A stretch of DNA of 41,098 nucleotides from Alteromonadaceae bacterium UBA2620 (GTDB lineage: Bacteria > Pseudomonadota > Gammaproteobacteria > Enterobacterales > Alteromonadaceae), in contig DDJQ01000089.1 of assembly GCA_002339125.1 (NCBI GenBank), positions 1-41,098 on the forward strand. Reading direction: 5' to 3'. The translations under genes were made by a program, and so were the position numbers. The notes beneath the pieces are model-generated. The model was not told where the DNA came from, made no database searches, and was given only the letters and a program-made list of their open reading frames with translations. This document shows, piece by piece, positions 16,748-24,954 of this stretch; within the stretch, counting starts at the first letter, position 1, and each line of letters starts with the position of its first letter.

Positions 16748-17860
16748 ATGACAACGAGATTTGGATTATTAATAAACCTACTATTAACGGTTGTCTCGTT
16801 GAGTTTAATAGCTCAGCCCAATGACTCCTCATCATCGACACAACGCGTGATCTTTTCAAACGAAGCAACAAAGCCTGCAACCATTGCAAAAAGTACAAAA
16901 ATTGAAGATTCAACCAGCCACTGGTCGGTGACCACGCCACTTCCTCAAGCGGTACAAGAAATTTACCCTGTCCATTGGCAAAGCAGCCTTGTGGTTGCGG
17001 GAGGGTTATACGCACATCCACAGGCACGTTATATCATTACCGAAAAAGTGTGGGCGCGCGATATCACCACACCTGATGCAACATGGGTAGAATTAGCATC
17101 TCTTCCCGAACCACGTCACCACCCGATACTGGCGTCAATCGGCCCACAGCTATTTGCATTAGGTGGATTCATAGAAACTGCACAAGGAAAATGGACCAAT
17201 TCAACAGATGTCTATTTGCTATCGAGTGGCGCTGGTAGTTGGCAACCCAAACAGCCCATCCCCATCGCTCTTTCTGAAACCGTTATCGCAGTCATTGATG
17301 GCCGCATTCATCTAGCCGGTGGACGGACGCTTGCGGGTGAGCAAAACGGTAACTGGAACGATAGTACCGATACCGACTGGCATGGCATCTACAACCCAAC
17401 CACCGACAGTTGGACAACAGCTCCACCGCTGCCCCAGGCAAAAAATAGTGCGTGTAGTGCAGTCGTTAACGGACGTTGGCACGTTATCGGCGGGCGTACC
17501 GTTGAGTTGGAAAATTTGGCAACGCATCACGTTTACGACGTGGAAAAGGACCAGTGGATAGAAGAACCCCCGATGCCAGAGGCCAGAGGCGGCTTAGCGT
17601 GCGCTGCAGTAGACAGCATAATTTACGTGTTTGGGGGAGAGTATTTCAAACCAGAACGTGGAGTCTTCGACAAGGTGCTTGCTTACGACACCGTACAACG
17701 AACATGGACAGAATTCGGTATCATGCCCTCTGCGCGACATGGATTAGGCGCGGTCAACGCCGAGCAATCCATTTATCTTATCGGCGGCGCCACTAAGGCA
17801 GGTGCAATTGGCACAAGCCCACTAGTGAGTAAGTTCACACTGATACCAAAGAGCCAGTAG
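16748..17860 (+). CDS. Exported Kelch-repeat beta-propeller protein
   Basis: 370 residues, with a signal peptide (LLINLLLTVVSLSLIAQP) and a good ribosome site (GAGAGGAAG) before the ATG. Six Kelch-type Gly-Gly motifs occur at regular spacing: VVAGGLY, FALGGFI, LAGGRT, VIGGRT, VFGGEYF and LIGGAT. Each is followed about 40 residues later by the W/Y and P of the next blade, so a six-bladed propeller is predicted. Related folds include galactose oxidase-like and NanM-like mutarotase/epimerase proteins. I do not see the signature needed to assign an enzyme. It stands alone between the acetyltransferase and the BrnT/BrnA relic. A role in periplasmic sugar handling is possible but not supported beyond location. 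Confidence 0.75.
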   Translation: MTTRFGLLINLLLTVVSLSLIAQPNDSSSSTQRVIFSNEATKPATIAKSTKIEDSTSHWSVTTPLPQAVQEIYPVHWQSSLVVAGGLYAHPQARYIITEKVWARDITTPDATWVELASLPEPRHHPILASIGPQLFALGGFIETAQGKWTNSTDVYLLSSGAGSWQPKQPIPIALSETVIAVIDGRIHLAGGRTLAGEQNGNWNDSTDTDWHGIYNPTTDSWTTAPPLPQAKNSACSAVVNGRWHVIGGRTVELENLATHHVYDVEKDQWIEEPPMPEARGGLACAAVDSIIYVFGGEYFKPERGVFDKVLAYDTVQRTWTEFGIMPSARHGLGAVNAEQSIYLIGGATKAGAIGTSPLVSKFTLIPKSQ

Positions 17861-17885
17861 GTAAATCAGCGTATTTAACGCTAAT

Positions 17886-18180
17886 TCATTTAAGTCGCCG
17901 GGTTGCCTCTTGCGCTTCAAGCCTCTCTACTAGCCACATTTTGATAATAGGCTGCCTAGTGACACCAATTCGGCTAGCTTCTTGGTCGAGAGAATCTATC
18001 ACCCACTCTGGAAAATCGACATTTATACGTTTTTGCTTAAGGTTGGGGCGCTCTACCTCGTTTTTTCTTGCCCGTCGTACTGAAATTAAGAGAATATTTT
18101 TCCCTCTATGGGTATAAATCGCTGACCAACATTTTCCACTTGGCGATACTTTCCTTACTATCCTTGTTTCAGAAATAACA
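17886..18180 (-). pseudogene. Fused relic of a BrnT-BrnA toxin-antitoxin pair
   Basis: One continuous minus-strand frame without a usable start codon. Its first part reads ETRIVRKVSPSGKCWSAIYT, then RGKNILLISVRRARKNEVE, which is the C-terminal half of a BrnT RNase toxin. It runs directly into RPNLKQKRINVDFPEWVIDS and GVTRQPIIKMWLVERLEA, the DNA-binding C-terminal part of a BrnA/CopG-type antitoxin. In intact modules these are two separate proteins. Here the N-terminus of BrnT is gone, and the junction (end of BrnT, start of BrnA) has been deleted in frame. No ATG, GTG or TTG occurs in frame before the antitoxin part, so it is probably not expressed as such. It lies just beyond the terminator of the valine operon. 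Confidence 0.7.
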
Positions 18181-18202
18181 AAGGCTCCATCAAGGGAGCC
18201 TT
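18181..18202 (-). terminator. Terminator of the valine-catabolism operon
   Basis: AAGGCTCC (18181-18188) pairs with GGAGCCTT (18195-18202), an 8-bp perfect stem. On the minus strand it is followed by a T-rich stretch (TGTTATTTCT) and sits 36 bases after the SDR stop codon. Confidence 0.7.
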
Positions 18203-18237
18203 ATTAAATGACAAACACTCTACACAGTTGTTGTGGT

Positions 18238-18999
18238 TTACACCCTCAACCCACCGTCCATCTCGACAATTCGACCAGTGAAAAAGTCGTTCTCGATGAT
18301 GTACTGTAGGGTATGTGCCATTTCTTCCACTTTACCTAGACGGCGTAACGGCACGGCTGAAATCATGCGGTCTATAGCTTCTGGCTTCATGTCAGCAATG
18401 ATGTCAGTACCAATAACACCTGGTGCAATACCGCCTACGCGAATTTTATGACGCGCCAATTCCCCCGCCCAAGACGACACCATGGTAGCGACAGCGGCTT
18501 TACTTGCAGAATAATTGGTTTGACCAATATTCCCTGCACGCGATACCGAAGAGATGTTCACAATTACACCGCCTGTGCCCTGAGCTGCCATGATCCCAGC
18601 TGCTTCACGGCCGCAGAGAAAGGTGCCTGTCACATTCACGTCAAGCACAGATTGGAACTGTTGCAAGCTCATTTTACCTTGTAGTTCACCGTCTTTGACC
18701 TTAATTAACATACCGTCGCGCATAATACCGGCATTGTTCACCAAGCCATTAATTTGACCAAAATCAGCTTTAATTTGGGCGAAAGTCGCTTCTACCGCAC
18801 TTTCATCGGTAATATTACCAATATATCCTTTGGCGTCGCCACCGATTGCCTTGCAAGAAGCGACGGCCTCGTCCAACGCGGTTTGGTTTAAATCAATGAG
18901 TGCTAACTTGCCGCCCTGTTTGGCAAGGCTTTCAGCCATACCTCGACCAAGACCACGACCGCCGCCGGTTATCACAAATACATTGTCTTTTACTTGCAT
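18238..18999 (-). CDS. SDR-family dehydrogenase, last gene of the valine operon
   Basis: A 253-residue short-chain dehydrogenase/reductase. The NAD(P)-binding TGGGRGLG motif is at residues 11-18, NNAG near 88, the catalytic Ser in NISSVSRAG, and YSASK (Tyr and Lys of the active site) near 164. It ends GRIVEMDGGLRV, usual for FabG-like enzymes. It would oxidise or reduce a 3-hydroxyacyl/3-oxoacyl group. It follows mmsB by 18 bases and has AGGG before its ATG, so it belongs to the operon. In the valine pathway MmsB already covers 3-hydroxyisobutyrate oxidation, so this enzyme may serve a related branched intermediate. The exact substrate is not assignable. Confidence 0.85.
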   Translation of the reverse strand: MQVKDNVFVITGGGRGLGRGMAESLAKQGGKLALIDLNQTALDEAVASCKAIGGDAKGYIGNITDESAVEATFAQIKADFGQINGLVNNAGIMRDGMLIKVKDGELQGKMSLQQFQSVLDVNVTGTFLCGREAAGIMAAQGTGGVIVNISSVSRAGNIGQTNYSASKAAVATMVSSWAGELARHKIRVGGIAPGVIGTDIIADMKPEAIDRMISAVPLRRLGKVEEMAHTLQYIIENDFFTGRIVEMDGGLRV

Positions 19000-19017
19000 G
19001 AAAATGCCCTCTATTTA

Positions 19018-19905
19018 TTATTCTTGATACAACCGCATCACACTTGAGAAATCAAGACCGCCATTGCCTTTTGCCTTGTGTAAATTAAATAGCGCTCGTG
19101 CCTGAGATCCCATGGGGGTTGGTGATGCGCTTTGTTGACTTAACTCCATTGCTAGACCCAAATCCTTAAACATTAAATCGACTTGAAAACCGCCTTGGTA
19201 GTCATTCGCAGAAGGTACTCCATCCATTACACCAGGTACGGGGTTATACACTTGTAATGTCCAGTTGTTGCCCGAGCTTTGTTTCATGATTTCAGAGAGC
19301 ACCGCTGGATCTAGGCCGTTTTTCAGCCCCATATTTAAGGCCTCACAAGTACCTGTCATGTGAATCGCTAACAGCATATTGTTGCATGCTTTGGCAATTT
19401 GTCCTGCACCACTCTCGCCCGCGTGAAAGATATTCTTGCCCATACAGGCCAAAATGGGTTGAGCTTTGGCAAATTGTTCTGCCGTACCGCCTACCATAAA
19501 TGCAAGCGTACCCGCTACTGCACCACCAACGCCACCAGACACCGGCGCATCAACAAAACTAATACCTTTACTTGCACCAACTTCAGCTACGCGTTTAGCA
19601 GTGGCCGCATCTATGGTTGAGGAGTCAATAACTAAGGTATTAGGGCTCACAACGTCAAACAAAGCGCCTTCACCCGTAACTAAAAGACTTTCAACGTGTT
19701 TGCCGGCTGGCAACATTGAAACAAGAAAGTCGACATCGGTCGCCGCTTCTTGCGCCGATTGCGCGCCCTGGGCACCATCATCAATGGCCTTGCCAACTTG
19801 TACTGGGGACAAGTCGAAGGCTTTCACTATGTGTCCCGCTTTGACCAAATTCGCGACCATAGGGCCGCCCATATTACCTAAACCAATAAAACCAATTGTT
19901 GCCAT
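19018..19905 (-). CDS. mmsB: 3-hydroxyisobutyrate dehydrogenase
   Basis: A 295-residue NAD-dependent beta-hydroxyacid dehydrogenase converting 3-hydroxyisobutyrate to methylmalonate semialdehyde. The Rossmann motif IGFIGLGNMGGPMVANL opens the protein. The substrate-binding signature FVDAPVSGGVGGAVAGTL is near residue 122, and the catalytic lysine is in GQIAKACNNML near 170. A late KDLGLAMEL segment is typical of HIBADH. The ATG at 19905 is favoured over the GTG three codons upstream because AAGGTGAG sits at the right distance from it. It lies 24 bases after the hydrolase gene in the operon. Confidence 0.93.
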   Translation of the reverse strand: MATIGFIGLGNMGGPMVANLVKAGHIVKAFDLSPVQVGKAIDDGAQGAQSAQEAATDVDFLVSMLPAGKHVESLLVTGEGALFDVVSPNTLVIDSSTIDAATAKRVAEVGASKGISFVDAPVSGGVGGAVAGTLAFMVGGTAEQFAKAQPILACMGKNIFHAGESGAGQIAKACNNMLLAIHMTGTCEALNMGLKNGLDPAVLSEIMKQSSGNNWTLQVYNPVPGVMDGVPSANDYQGGFQVDLMFKDLGLAMELSQQSASPTPMGSQARALFNLHKAKGNGGLDFSSVMRLYQE

Positions 19906-19929
19906 TTTACTCACCTTTATCTGTGCTTC

Positions 19930-21045
19930 TTAAACTACGCCGACAGTTGCCAGTAATGGATTGGTTTCCCACGGGGGCGCAAAAAATGCTTCAACCACTT
20001 TACAATCAACCTCAGCGACACTGGCAAACGTCCACTTGGGTTGGCCATCTTTGTCAACCAACAGCGCTCGTATTCCTTCGGGAAACTCATCATTGTTGCA
20101 GCATTGCACCGACAAAATTAACTCTGCTTGAAAGACTTCTTGCAGCGACATGTGCTTACAACGCTGCAGCTGTTCAGCAATCAAATGAATCGCCAACGGA
20201 CTACCATGTGATATAGATTTCTTAGCTCTGTTCAGCCATTTATCTTCAGTGCTTAGTAACTGAATAGCCGCAACAATCTCAACCACGCTGTCGTGATCAG
20301 TGACCGCTTGGATAGTGTCAAAGTGAGTTAATACCGGTGATGTTTGGGTAAATTGTGGCTGCGCATCTTTTTCTAATTTGCGAAGTACGCCATTGACAAC
20401 GGCATGTGCATTTTCACTGTGTTGCCACGGTGCCGCTTGCAGGTCATTAACCATACGAGAACGCATATCATTAGTTAAAAAGCGGTCGGCCAAGCCCAAC
20501 CACAAAGCGTCAGCGGCATTCATTGGATTACCCGTTAAACCCAAAAATAAACCTGTTCTGCCCGGCATACGATTCAAGAACCAACTACCACCCACATCTG
20601 GGTACAAACCTATGGTCACTTCGGGCATAGCAAGGTGTGAGGTTTCGGTGACAATACGATGACTACAGCCATTCATCAGGCCCATGCCGCCACCCATTAC
20701 GATACCCGCGCCCCAACAGATAATGGGTTTACGGAAGGTGTGAATGAGATAATCGAGTTGGTATTCAAGAGTGAAGAAACGCTCGCCGAAGCCGCTGCCC
20801 CCCTCACCCGTCATCGATTTATACAAATTTATGATGTCGCCACCGGCACAAAATGCTTTCTCGCCAGCACCGTCAAGAATGACCGCAACAACACTATCAT
20901 CGTCTTGTATTTCTAGCAGTTGAGGAAAGATCAATTCCATCATATCGAACGTCAGGGCATTCAGCGAACGCTCTGCATTCAACGTCATTTCGACGATTTT
21001 ATGACCATCTTGAGTAGAAATTTCATTAAACAATACACAACTCAT
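19930..21045 (-). CDS. 3-hydroxyisobutyryl-CoA hydrolase (enoyl-CoA hydratase superfamily)
   Basis: 371 residues, longer than ordinary enoyl-CoA hydratases (about 260), as expected for HIBCH-type hydrolases. The oxyanion-hole segments are EKAFCAGGDIINLYKS (near residue 62) and GIVMGGGMGLMNG (near 113). The characteristic MPEVTIGLYPDVGGSWFLNR follows (near 139), with the Glu and Asp used in the hydrolase. It releases 3-hydroxyisobutyrate from its CoA ester in valine breakdown, supplying the substrate of MmsB encoded next to it. AGGAACCAGAC precedes the ATG. It lies between the acyl-CoA dehydrogenase and mmsB genes. Confidence 0.9.
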   Translation of the reverse strand: MSCVLFNEISTQDGHKIVEMTLNAERSLNALTFDMMELIFPQLLEIQDDDSVVAVILDGAGEKAFCAGGDIINLYKSMTGEGGSGFGERFFTLEYQLDYLIHTFRKPIICWGAGIVMGGGMGLMNGCSHRIVTETSHLAMPEVTIGLYPDVGGSWFLNRMPGRTGLFLGLTGNPMNAADALWLGLADRFLTNDMRSRMVNDLQAAPWQHSENAHAVVNGVLRKLEKDAQPQFTQTSPVLTHFDTIQAVTDHDSVVEIVAAIQLLSTEDKWLNRAKKSISHGSPLAIHLIAEQLQRCKHMSLQEVFQAELILSVQCCNNDEFPEGIRALLVDKDGQPKWTFASVAEVDCKVVEAFFAPPWETNPLLATVGVV

Positions 21046-21111
21046 GTCTGGTTCCTATTGGTTCGCCAACTTGTTGACCAACAACAAGTCGCGAACAGTT
21101 ATTTGAGCAAA

Positions 21112-22269
21112 CTACAGAATATCTGCAGCACCTTCTTCTAAAGCGCGACGGGCGATAATCAGACGCATCACTTCGTTAGTGCCCTCAAGAATACGATGCA
21201 CGCGGTTGTCACGTAAGTAGCGTTCGAGCGGGTATTCTTTGGTATAACCATAACCACCAAATATTTGTAACGCCTCGTCGCATACATTAAAACCAACGTC
21301 GGTAGCAAAACGTTTAGCCATAGCGCAATAAGTAGAACGATCTGGATGTTTCGCATCAAGTTTAGCAGCGGCCAAACGCACCATTTGTCGTGCGGCAACC
21401 AATTCAGTCGTCATATCAGCGAGCTTGAACTGTAGTGCCTGAAAACTTGCCAACGATTTACCGAACTGCTTACGCTCATGCATATAGTCACGAGCTTTAT
21501 TCAACGCGGCTTGCGCCGTGCCAATGGAACAGGTAGCAATGTTGATGCGACCACCATCAAGCCCCATCATCGCGATTTTGAAACCGTCGCCTTCGTTACC
21601 CAACAAACAAGAAGCCGGAATGACCACGTTTTCGAAAGTAATCATGCGCGTTGGCTGGCTATTCCAGCCCATTTTTGTCTCTTTACGCCCGTAAATGATA
21701 CCGTCGGTTTTGGCATCAATGGCGAACGCTGAAATACCCTTCGCGCCGTTGTCGCTGGTGCGCAACATTACCACTAAAACATCGGTGCTGCCCGCGCCAG
21801 AGATAAATACCTTACTGCCATTAACAATATAGTTGTCACCATCTTTGACTGCGGTCGATTTTAACGACGCAGCATCAGAACCTGCATTAGGCTCAGTTAA
21901 ACAGTACGACGCTAACCTTTCACCCACAGCCAGCTCTGGACACCACTGCTCGCGGGTTACTTGATTACCAAATTCGGCAATCATCCAGGTTGCCATATTA
22001 TGAATGGTAATGAAGGCAGTGGTTGAAGTGCAGCCCATCGCCAGTTGTTCAAACACAATACTTGCGTCTAGCCGACTAGCGCCGAGTCCTCCTACGTCTT
22101 CGGGTGTATACAAGCCACAAAAGCCCATTTCACCCGCGCTGCGCAACACCTCCACTGGGAAAATTTCTTCTTCATCCCATTTGGCGGCATTAGGTTCTAA
22201 TTCGCTTTGGGCAAATGCTTTCGCCGCATCGGCAAAAGCAACCTGATCATCATTTAACTCAAAATCCAC
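21112..22269 (-). CDS. Acyl-CoA dehydrogenase, probably isobutyryl-CoA dehydrogenase
   Basis: A 385-residue FAD enzyme with the usual three acyl-CoA dehydrogenase domains. ASYCLTEPNAGSDAASLKS is the FAD/substrate signature near residue 130. MHERKQFGKSLASFQALQF follows near 255. The C-terminal LQIFGGYGYTKEYPLERYLR and RILEGTNEVMRLIIARRAL carry the catalytic Glu at the position used by isobutyryl- and short-chain enzymes. Position between mmsA (26-base gap) and the hydrolase gene makes isobutyryl-CoA (valine-derived) the likely substrate. A sister gene at 39805-40962 belongs to a different cluster. Confidence 0.92.
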   Translation of the reverse strand: MDFELNDDQVAFADAAKAFAQSELEPNAAKWDEEEIFPVEVLRSAGEMGFCGLYTPEDVGGLGASRLDASIVFEQLAMGCTSTTAFITIHNMATWMIAEFGNQVTREQWCPELAVGERLASYCLTEPNAGSDAASLKSTAVKDGDNYIVNGSKVFISGAGSTDVLVVMLRTSDNGAKGISAFAIDAKTDGIIYGRKETKMGWNSQPTRMITFENVVIPASCLLGNEGDGFKIAMMGLDGGRINIATCSIGTAQAALNKARDYMHERKQFGKSLASFQALQFKLADMTTELVAARQMVRLAAAKLDAKHPDRSTYCAMAKRFATDVGFNVCDEALQIFGGYGYTKEYPLERYLRDNRVHRILEGTNEVMRLIIARRALEEGAADIL

Positions 22270-22295
22270 GTTTTACTCCGCTTATTTCAGGTCAA

Positions 22296-23789
22296 TTACT
22301 TCAGTTGAATCGTCGTGTTAACACCAGTGTCGATATCGTCTTCAAACCAACGCGAGGTCACTGTTTTCGTTTCGGTGTAGAATTTCACAGCCTGCTTGCC
22401 ATAGGCGTGTTGGTCGCCATAGAACGACTTGCGCCAGCCGGTGAACGAGAACATAGGAAGTGGCACAGGAACTGGCACGTTAATACCTACTTGACCTACC
22501 TTTATTTCGTGCTGATATTTGCGAGCTGCTGCACCCGAAGAAGTAAAGATAGATGTACCGTTACCGTAAGGGTTTTCATTAATAAGCTCGATGGCTTCGG
22601 CTAGCGTGTCGACTTCCAGCGCAATTAATACGGGGCCAAAAATCTCTTCTTGATAGATAGACATATCGCGCGACACGTTACGGAACATAGTCGGGCCGAC
22701 CCAGTTACCGTCAGGGAAGCCTTCAACCACACAATCACTACCATCGAGGATACAGTCAGCGCCTGCATCTTTGCCCTCTTGAATGAAGTTCAACACACGT
22801 TGTTTAGCTTGTGGGTTGATTAAAGGACCGTAGCCTGCATCTGGGTCATCCCAAGCACCCGGGCGTACTTTCGCTAGGGCGTCGCGCACCTCAGGGATCC
22901 ACTCACGCGCTTCACCAACAAACACAGCGACTGAAATAGCCATACAGCGCTGCCCAGCAGCGCCTACCGAGGCGCCCGCAATGTTATTAACAACCTGATT
23001 TTTAGAGGCGTCAGGCATCACTACCATGTGGTTTTTAGCACCAGCAAAGGCTTGTACACGTTTAAGGTGTTCAGTACCGGTACGATAGATATGTTCACCT
23101 ACTGCAACTGAGCCAACAAACGAAATAGCTGGCGTGTCTTTGTGGGTTAACAACTGATTCACCACGTCTTTGGTACCATGGACGATTTGTAATAATCCGT
23201 CTGGTGCGCCAGCTTGTTTGAACAACTCGGCTAAGCGCATTGGCGTAAGCGGGTCCTGTTCTGACGGTTTCAACACAAAGGTGTTACCGCAAGCAATGGC
23301 CATCGGGAACATCCACAATGGGATCATCGCCGGGAAGTTAAAAGGCGTGATACCAACGCAAACGCCTAATGGTTGAGTAATGCTGTAGCAATCGATGTTA
23401 CGCGCAACATTTTCTACCGTTTCACCCATCGACAACGAGGCGATATTACAGGCGTGTTCAACCACTTCAATGCCGCGCCATACATCGCCTTTAGCGTCAG
23501 CAAATGTTTTGCCCGTCTCTTGCGCTAGTAAAGTAGCAATTTCGTCTTGGTTATCTTTGAGCAATGCTTGGTAGCGAAGCATCAGGCGAGCACGGTCGCC
23601 AACTGGAGTTTCTTTCCATGTTTCAAACGCAGCTTTGGCTGCTGCCACCGCACGATCCACCTCTGCAGGGGTAGCGCAAGGAACATGAGCGATTACCTCT
23701 TGCGTGGCGGGGTTAGTGACGGGGATGATGTTAGTTGATTCACTTTGAACCAATTCGCCGTTAATGAGTAGCGGTACCTGTTGAGTCAT
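22296..23789 (-). CDS. mmsA: Methylmalonate-semialdehyde dehydrogenase (CoA-acylating)
   Basis: A 497-residue aldehyde dehydrogenase that converts methylmalonate semialdehyde to propionyl-CoA. The diagnostic features are PLLINGELVQSES at the start, the active-site cysteine in VGAAGQRCMAISVAVFVG near residue 280, and the C-terminal FSFTGWRKSFYGDQHAYG block unique to MMSDH. The start at 23789 has AGGAATCAGGAC upstream and gives the family length; an upstream ATG at 23834 is less likely. It is the first gene of the valine operon and is divergent from an AraC-family gene, the same arrangement as mmsR-mmsAB in Pseudomonas aeruginosa. Confidence 0.95.
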   Translation of the reverse strand: MTQQVPLLINGELVQSESTNIIPVTNPATQEVIAHVPCATPAEVDRAVAAAKAAFETWKETPVGDRARLMLRYQALLKDNQDEIATLLAQETGKTFADAKGDVWRGIEVVEHACNIASLSMGETVENVARNIDCYSITQPLGVCVGITPFNFPAMIPLWMFPMAIACGNTFVLKPSEQDPLTPMRLAELFKQAGAPDGLLQIVHGTKDVVNQLLTHKDTPAISFVGSVAVGEHIYRTGTEHLKRVQAFAGAKNHMVVMPDASKNQVVNNIAGASVGAAGQRCMAISVAVFVGEAREWIPEVRDALAKVRPGAWDDPDAGYGPLINPQAKQRVLNFIQEGKDAGADCILDGSDCVVEGFPDGNWVGPTMFRNVSRDMSIYQEEIFGPVLIALEVDTLAEAIELINENPYGNGTSIFTSSGAAARKYQHEIKVGQVGINVPVPVPLPMFSFTGWRKSFYGDQHAYGKQAVKFYTETKTVTSRWFEDDIDTGVNTTIQLK

Positions 23790-23892
23790 GTCCTGATTCC
23801 TATGTGCAATAAGCTGATTACATAGTTTTAACATGAAATCGACGATTCAGAATTGATAATCTTGCTTAATTACTGGACTATATTGTGGTTTA

Positions 23893-23918
23893 ATAGGTAA
23901 TTACCCTAATACATAGGT
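23893..23918. promoter_or_regulatory. Possible AraC-type binding repeats before the valine operon
   Basis: ATAGGT occurs as a direct repeat at 23893-23898 and 23913-23918, 20 bases apart (about two helical turns). A perfect palindrome GGTAATTACC (23896-23905) lies between them. Direct half-sites at such spacing are usual for AraC-family regulators, and this is the only gap between mmsA and the regulator gene. No experiment or known consensus supports the assignment. Confidence 0.3.
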
Positions 23919-23925
23919 CGTAGTT

Positions 23926-24924
23926 ATGAGTTTACCGTCTAATTGGCCCCTTCCGGCCGACAGTACGCGCTTCGTAATACCCCGCAGAATCATTGGTGAA
24001 TTAGCTCAAAACCCGCTCACAGAAGAACTTTATCCATTGGGGATCGGGTATTATCACCGCGCGCTAGGTCACCACATGGAGCGTTCTGAACATGACGACA
24101 ATTTATTAATATATTGTTTAGACGGCGAAGGTGATGCCAATGTGGATGGACAGAAATTGCGGGTTCGCGCGGGCGACATCCTGATTATTCCGGCCGGCGT
24201 GGCGCATCATTACCATGCCCGTGAAAAAAATCCTTGGAGCATTTATTGGGCACATTTTCATGGTAACAAAGCGAGCCACTTTATTCGCCATTTATGGCAA
24301 GGTGACGGCACCACCACACGTTATTTATTATCGATTGGCATCCAATCACGCATAGCGAGCGAATTCGAGGCGCTATTGGAAACTCGTGAGTCAACCCATA
24401 ACCTTCATGCTTATATTTTAGCTGCCAATCAACTCAAGCAAATTTTGAGTCATATTGCGCTCATTCATCCATTGGCCAAGCAGCAACAAGCACGGGGGGG
24501 GTTATATTTAGAAAAAGTGCACACCATCATGCAGGCGCACATTCACGAACAACTCGACTTAGAGGCCTTAGCTCAGGCAACTAATTTGTCTAAATTCCAT
24601 TTTGTAAAAAAATACAAAGACATCACCGGCACCACCCCTATCAATCATTTTATTCAGTTGAAAATTGAACGGGCATGTCATCTTTTAGATACCACCACCA
24701 ATAGTATTGGCGATGTCGCGTTTGCGGTGGGTTACCATGATGCCTATTATTTTTCGCGAATTTTTAAGAAACTAATGGGTCTGTCGCCCAGTCAGTATCG
24801 TAAAATGCGTACTGGGGAGTATCCCTATTTTAGTCGTGCAGCCAGTGCCCAAAATCGGCCAAGGGCATTACAGGGGGTTAGTGGAAGTGAGTTCTTTGGT
24901 GCGTTACCGGTGAGCAACATATAA
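23926..24924 (+). CDS. AraC-family transcriptional regulator (MmsR-like by position)
   Basis: A 332-residue regulator. The N-terminal cupin-like sensing domain (about 20-110) includes LRVRAGDILIIPAGVAHHYH. The C-terminal AraC DNA-binding domain has two helix-turn-helix units: LDLEALAQATNLSKFHFVKK (near 205) and SIGDVAFAVGYHDAYYFSRI, followed by the conserved KLMGLSPSQYRKMR (near 285). A roughly 45-residue tail follows and is not recognisable. The gene is divergent from mmsA, so activation of the valine operon by a valine-derived signal is the natural prediction, as with MmsR of Pseudomonas. It is convergent with the histidine-kinase gene, 30 bases apart. Confidence 0.85.
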   Translation: MSLPSNWPLPADSTRFVIPRRIIGELAQNPLTEELYPLGIGYYHRALGHHMERSEHDDNLLIYCLDGEGDANVDGQKLRVRAGDILIIPAGVAHHYHAREKNPWSIYWAHFHGNKASHFIRHLWQGDGTTTRYLLSIGIQSRIASEFEALLETRESTHNLHAYILAANQLKQILSHIALIHPLAKQQQARGGLYLEKVHTIMQAHIHEQLDLEALAQATNLSKFHFVKKYKDITGTTPINHFIQLKIERACHLLDTTTNSIGDVAFAVGYHDAYYFSRIFKKLMGLSPSQYRKMRTGEYPYFSRAASAQNRPRALQGVSGSEFFGALPVSNI

Positions 24925-24954
24925 CGCAATTTGAAGAGTGAACATGGTCATACA

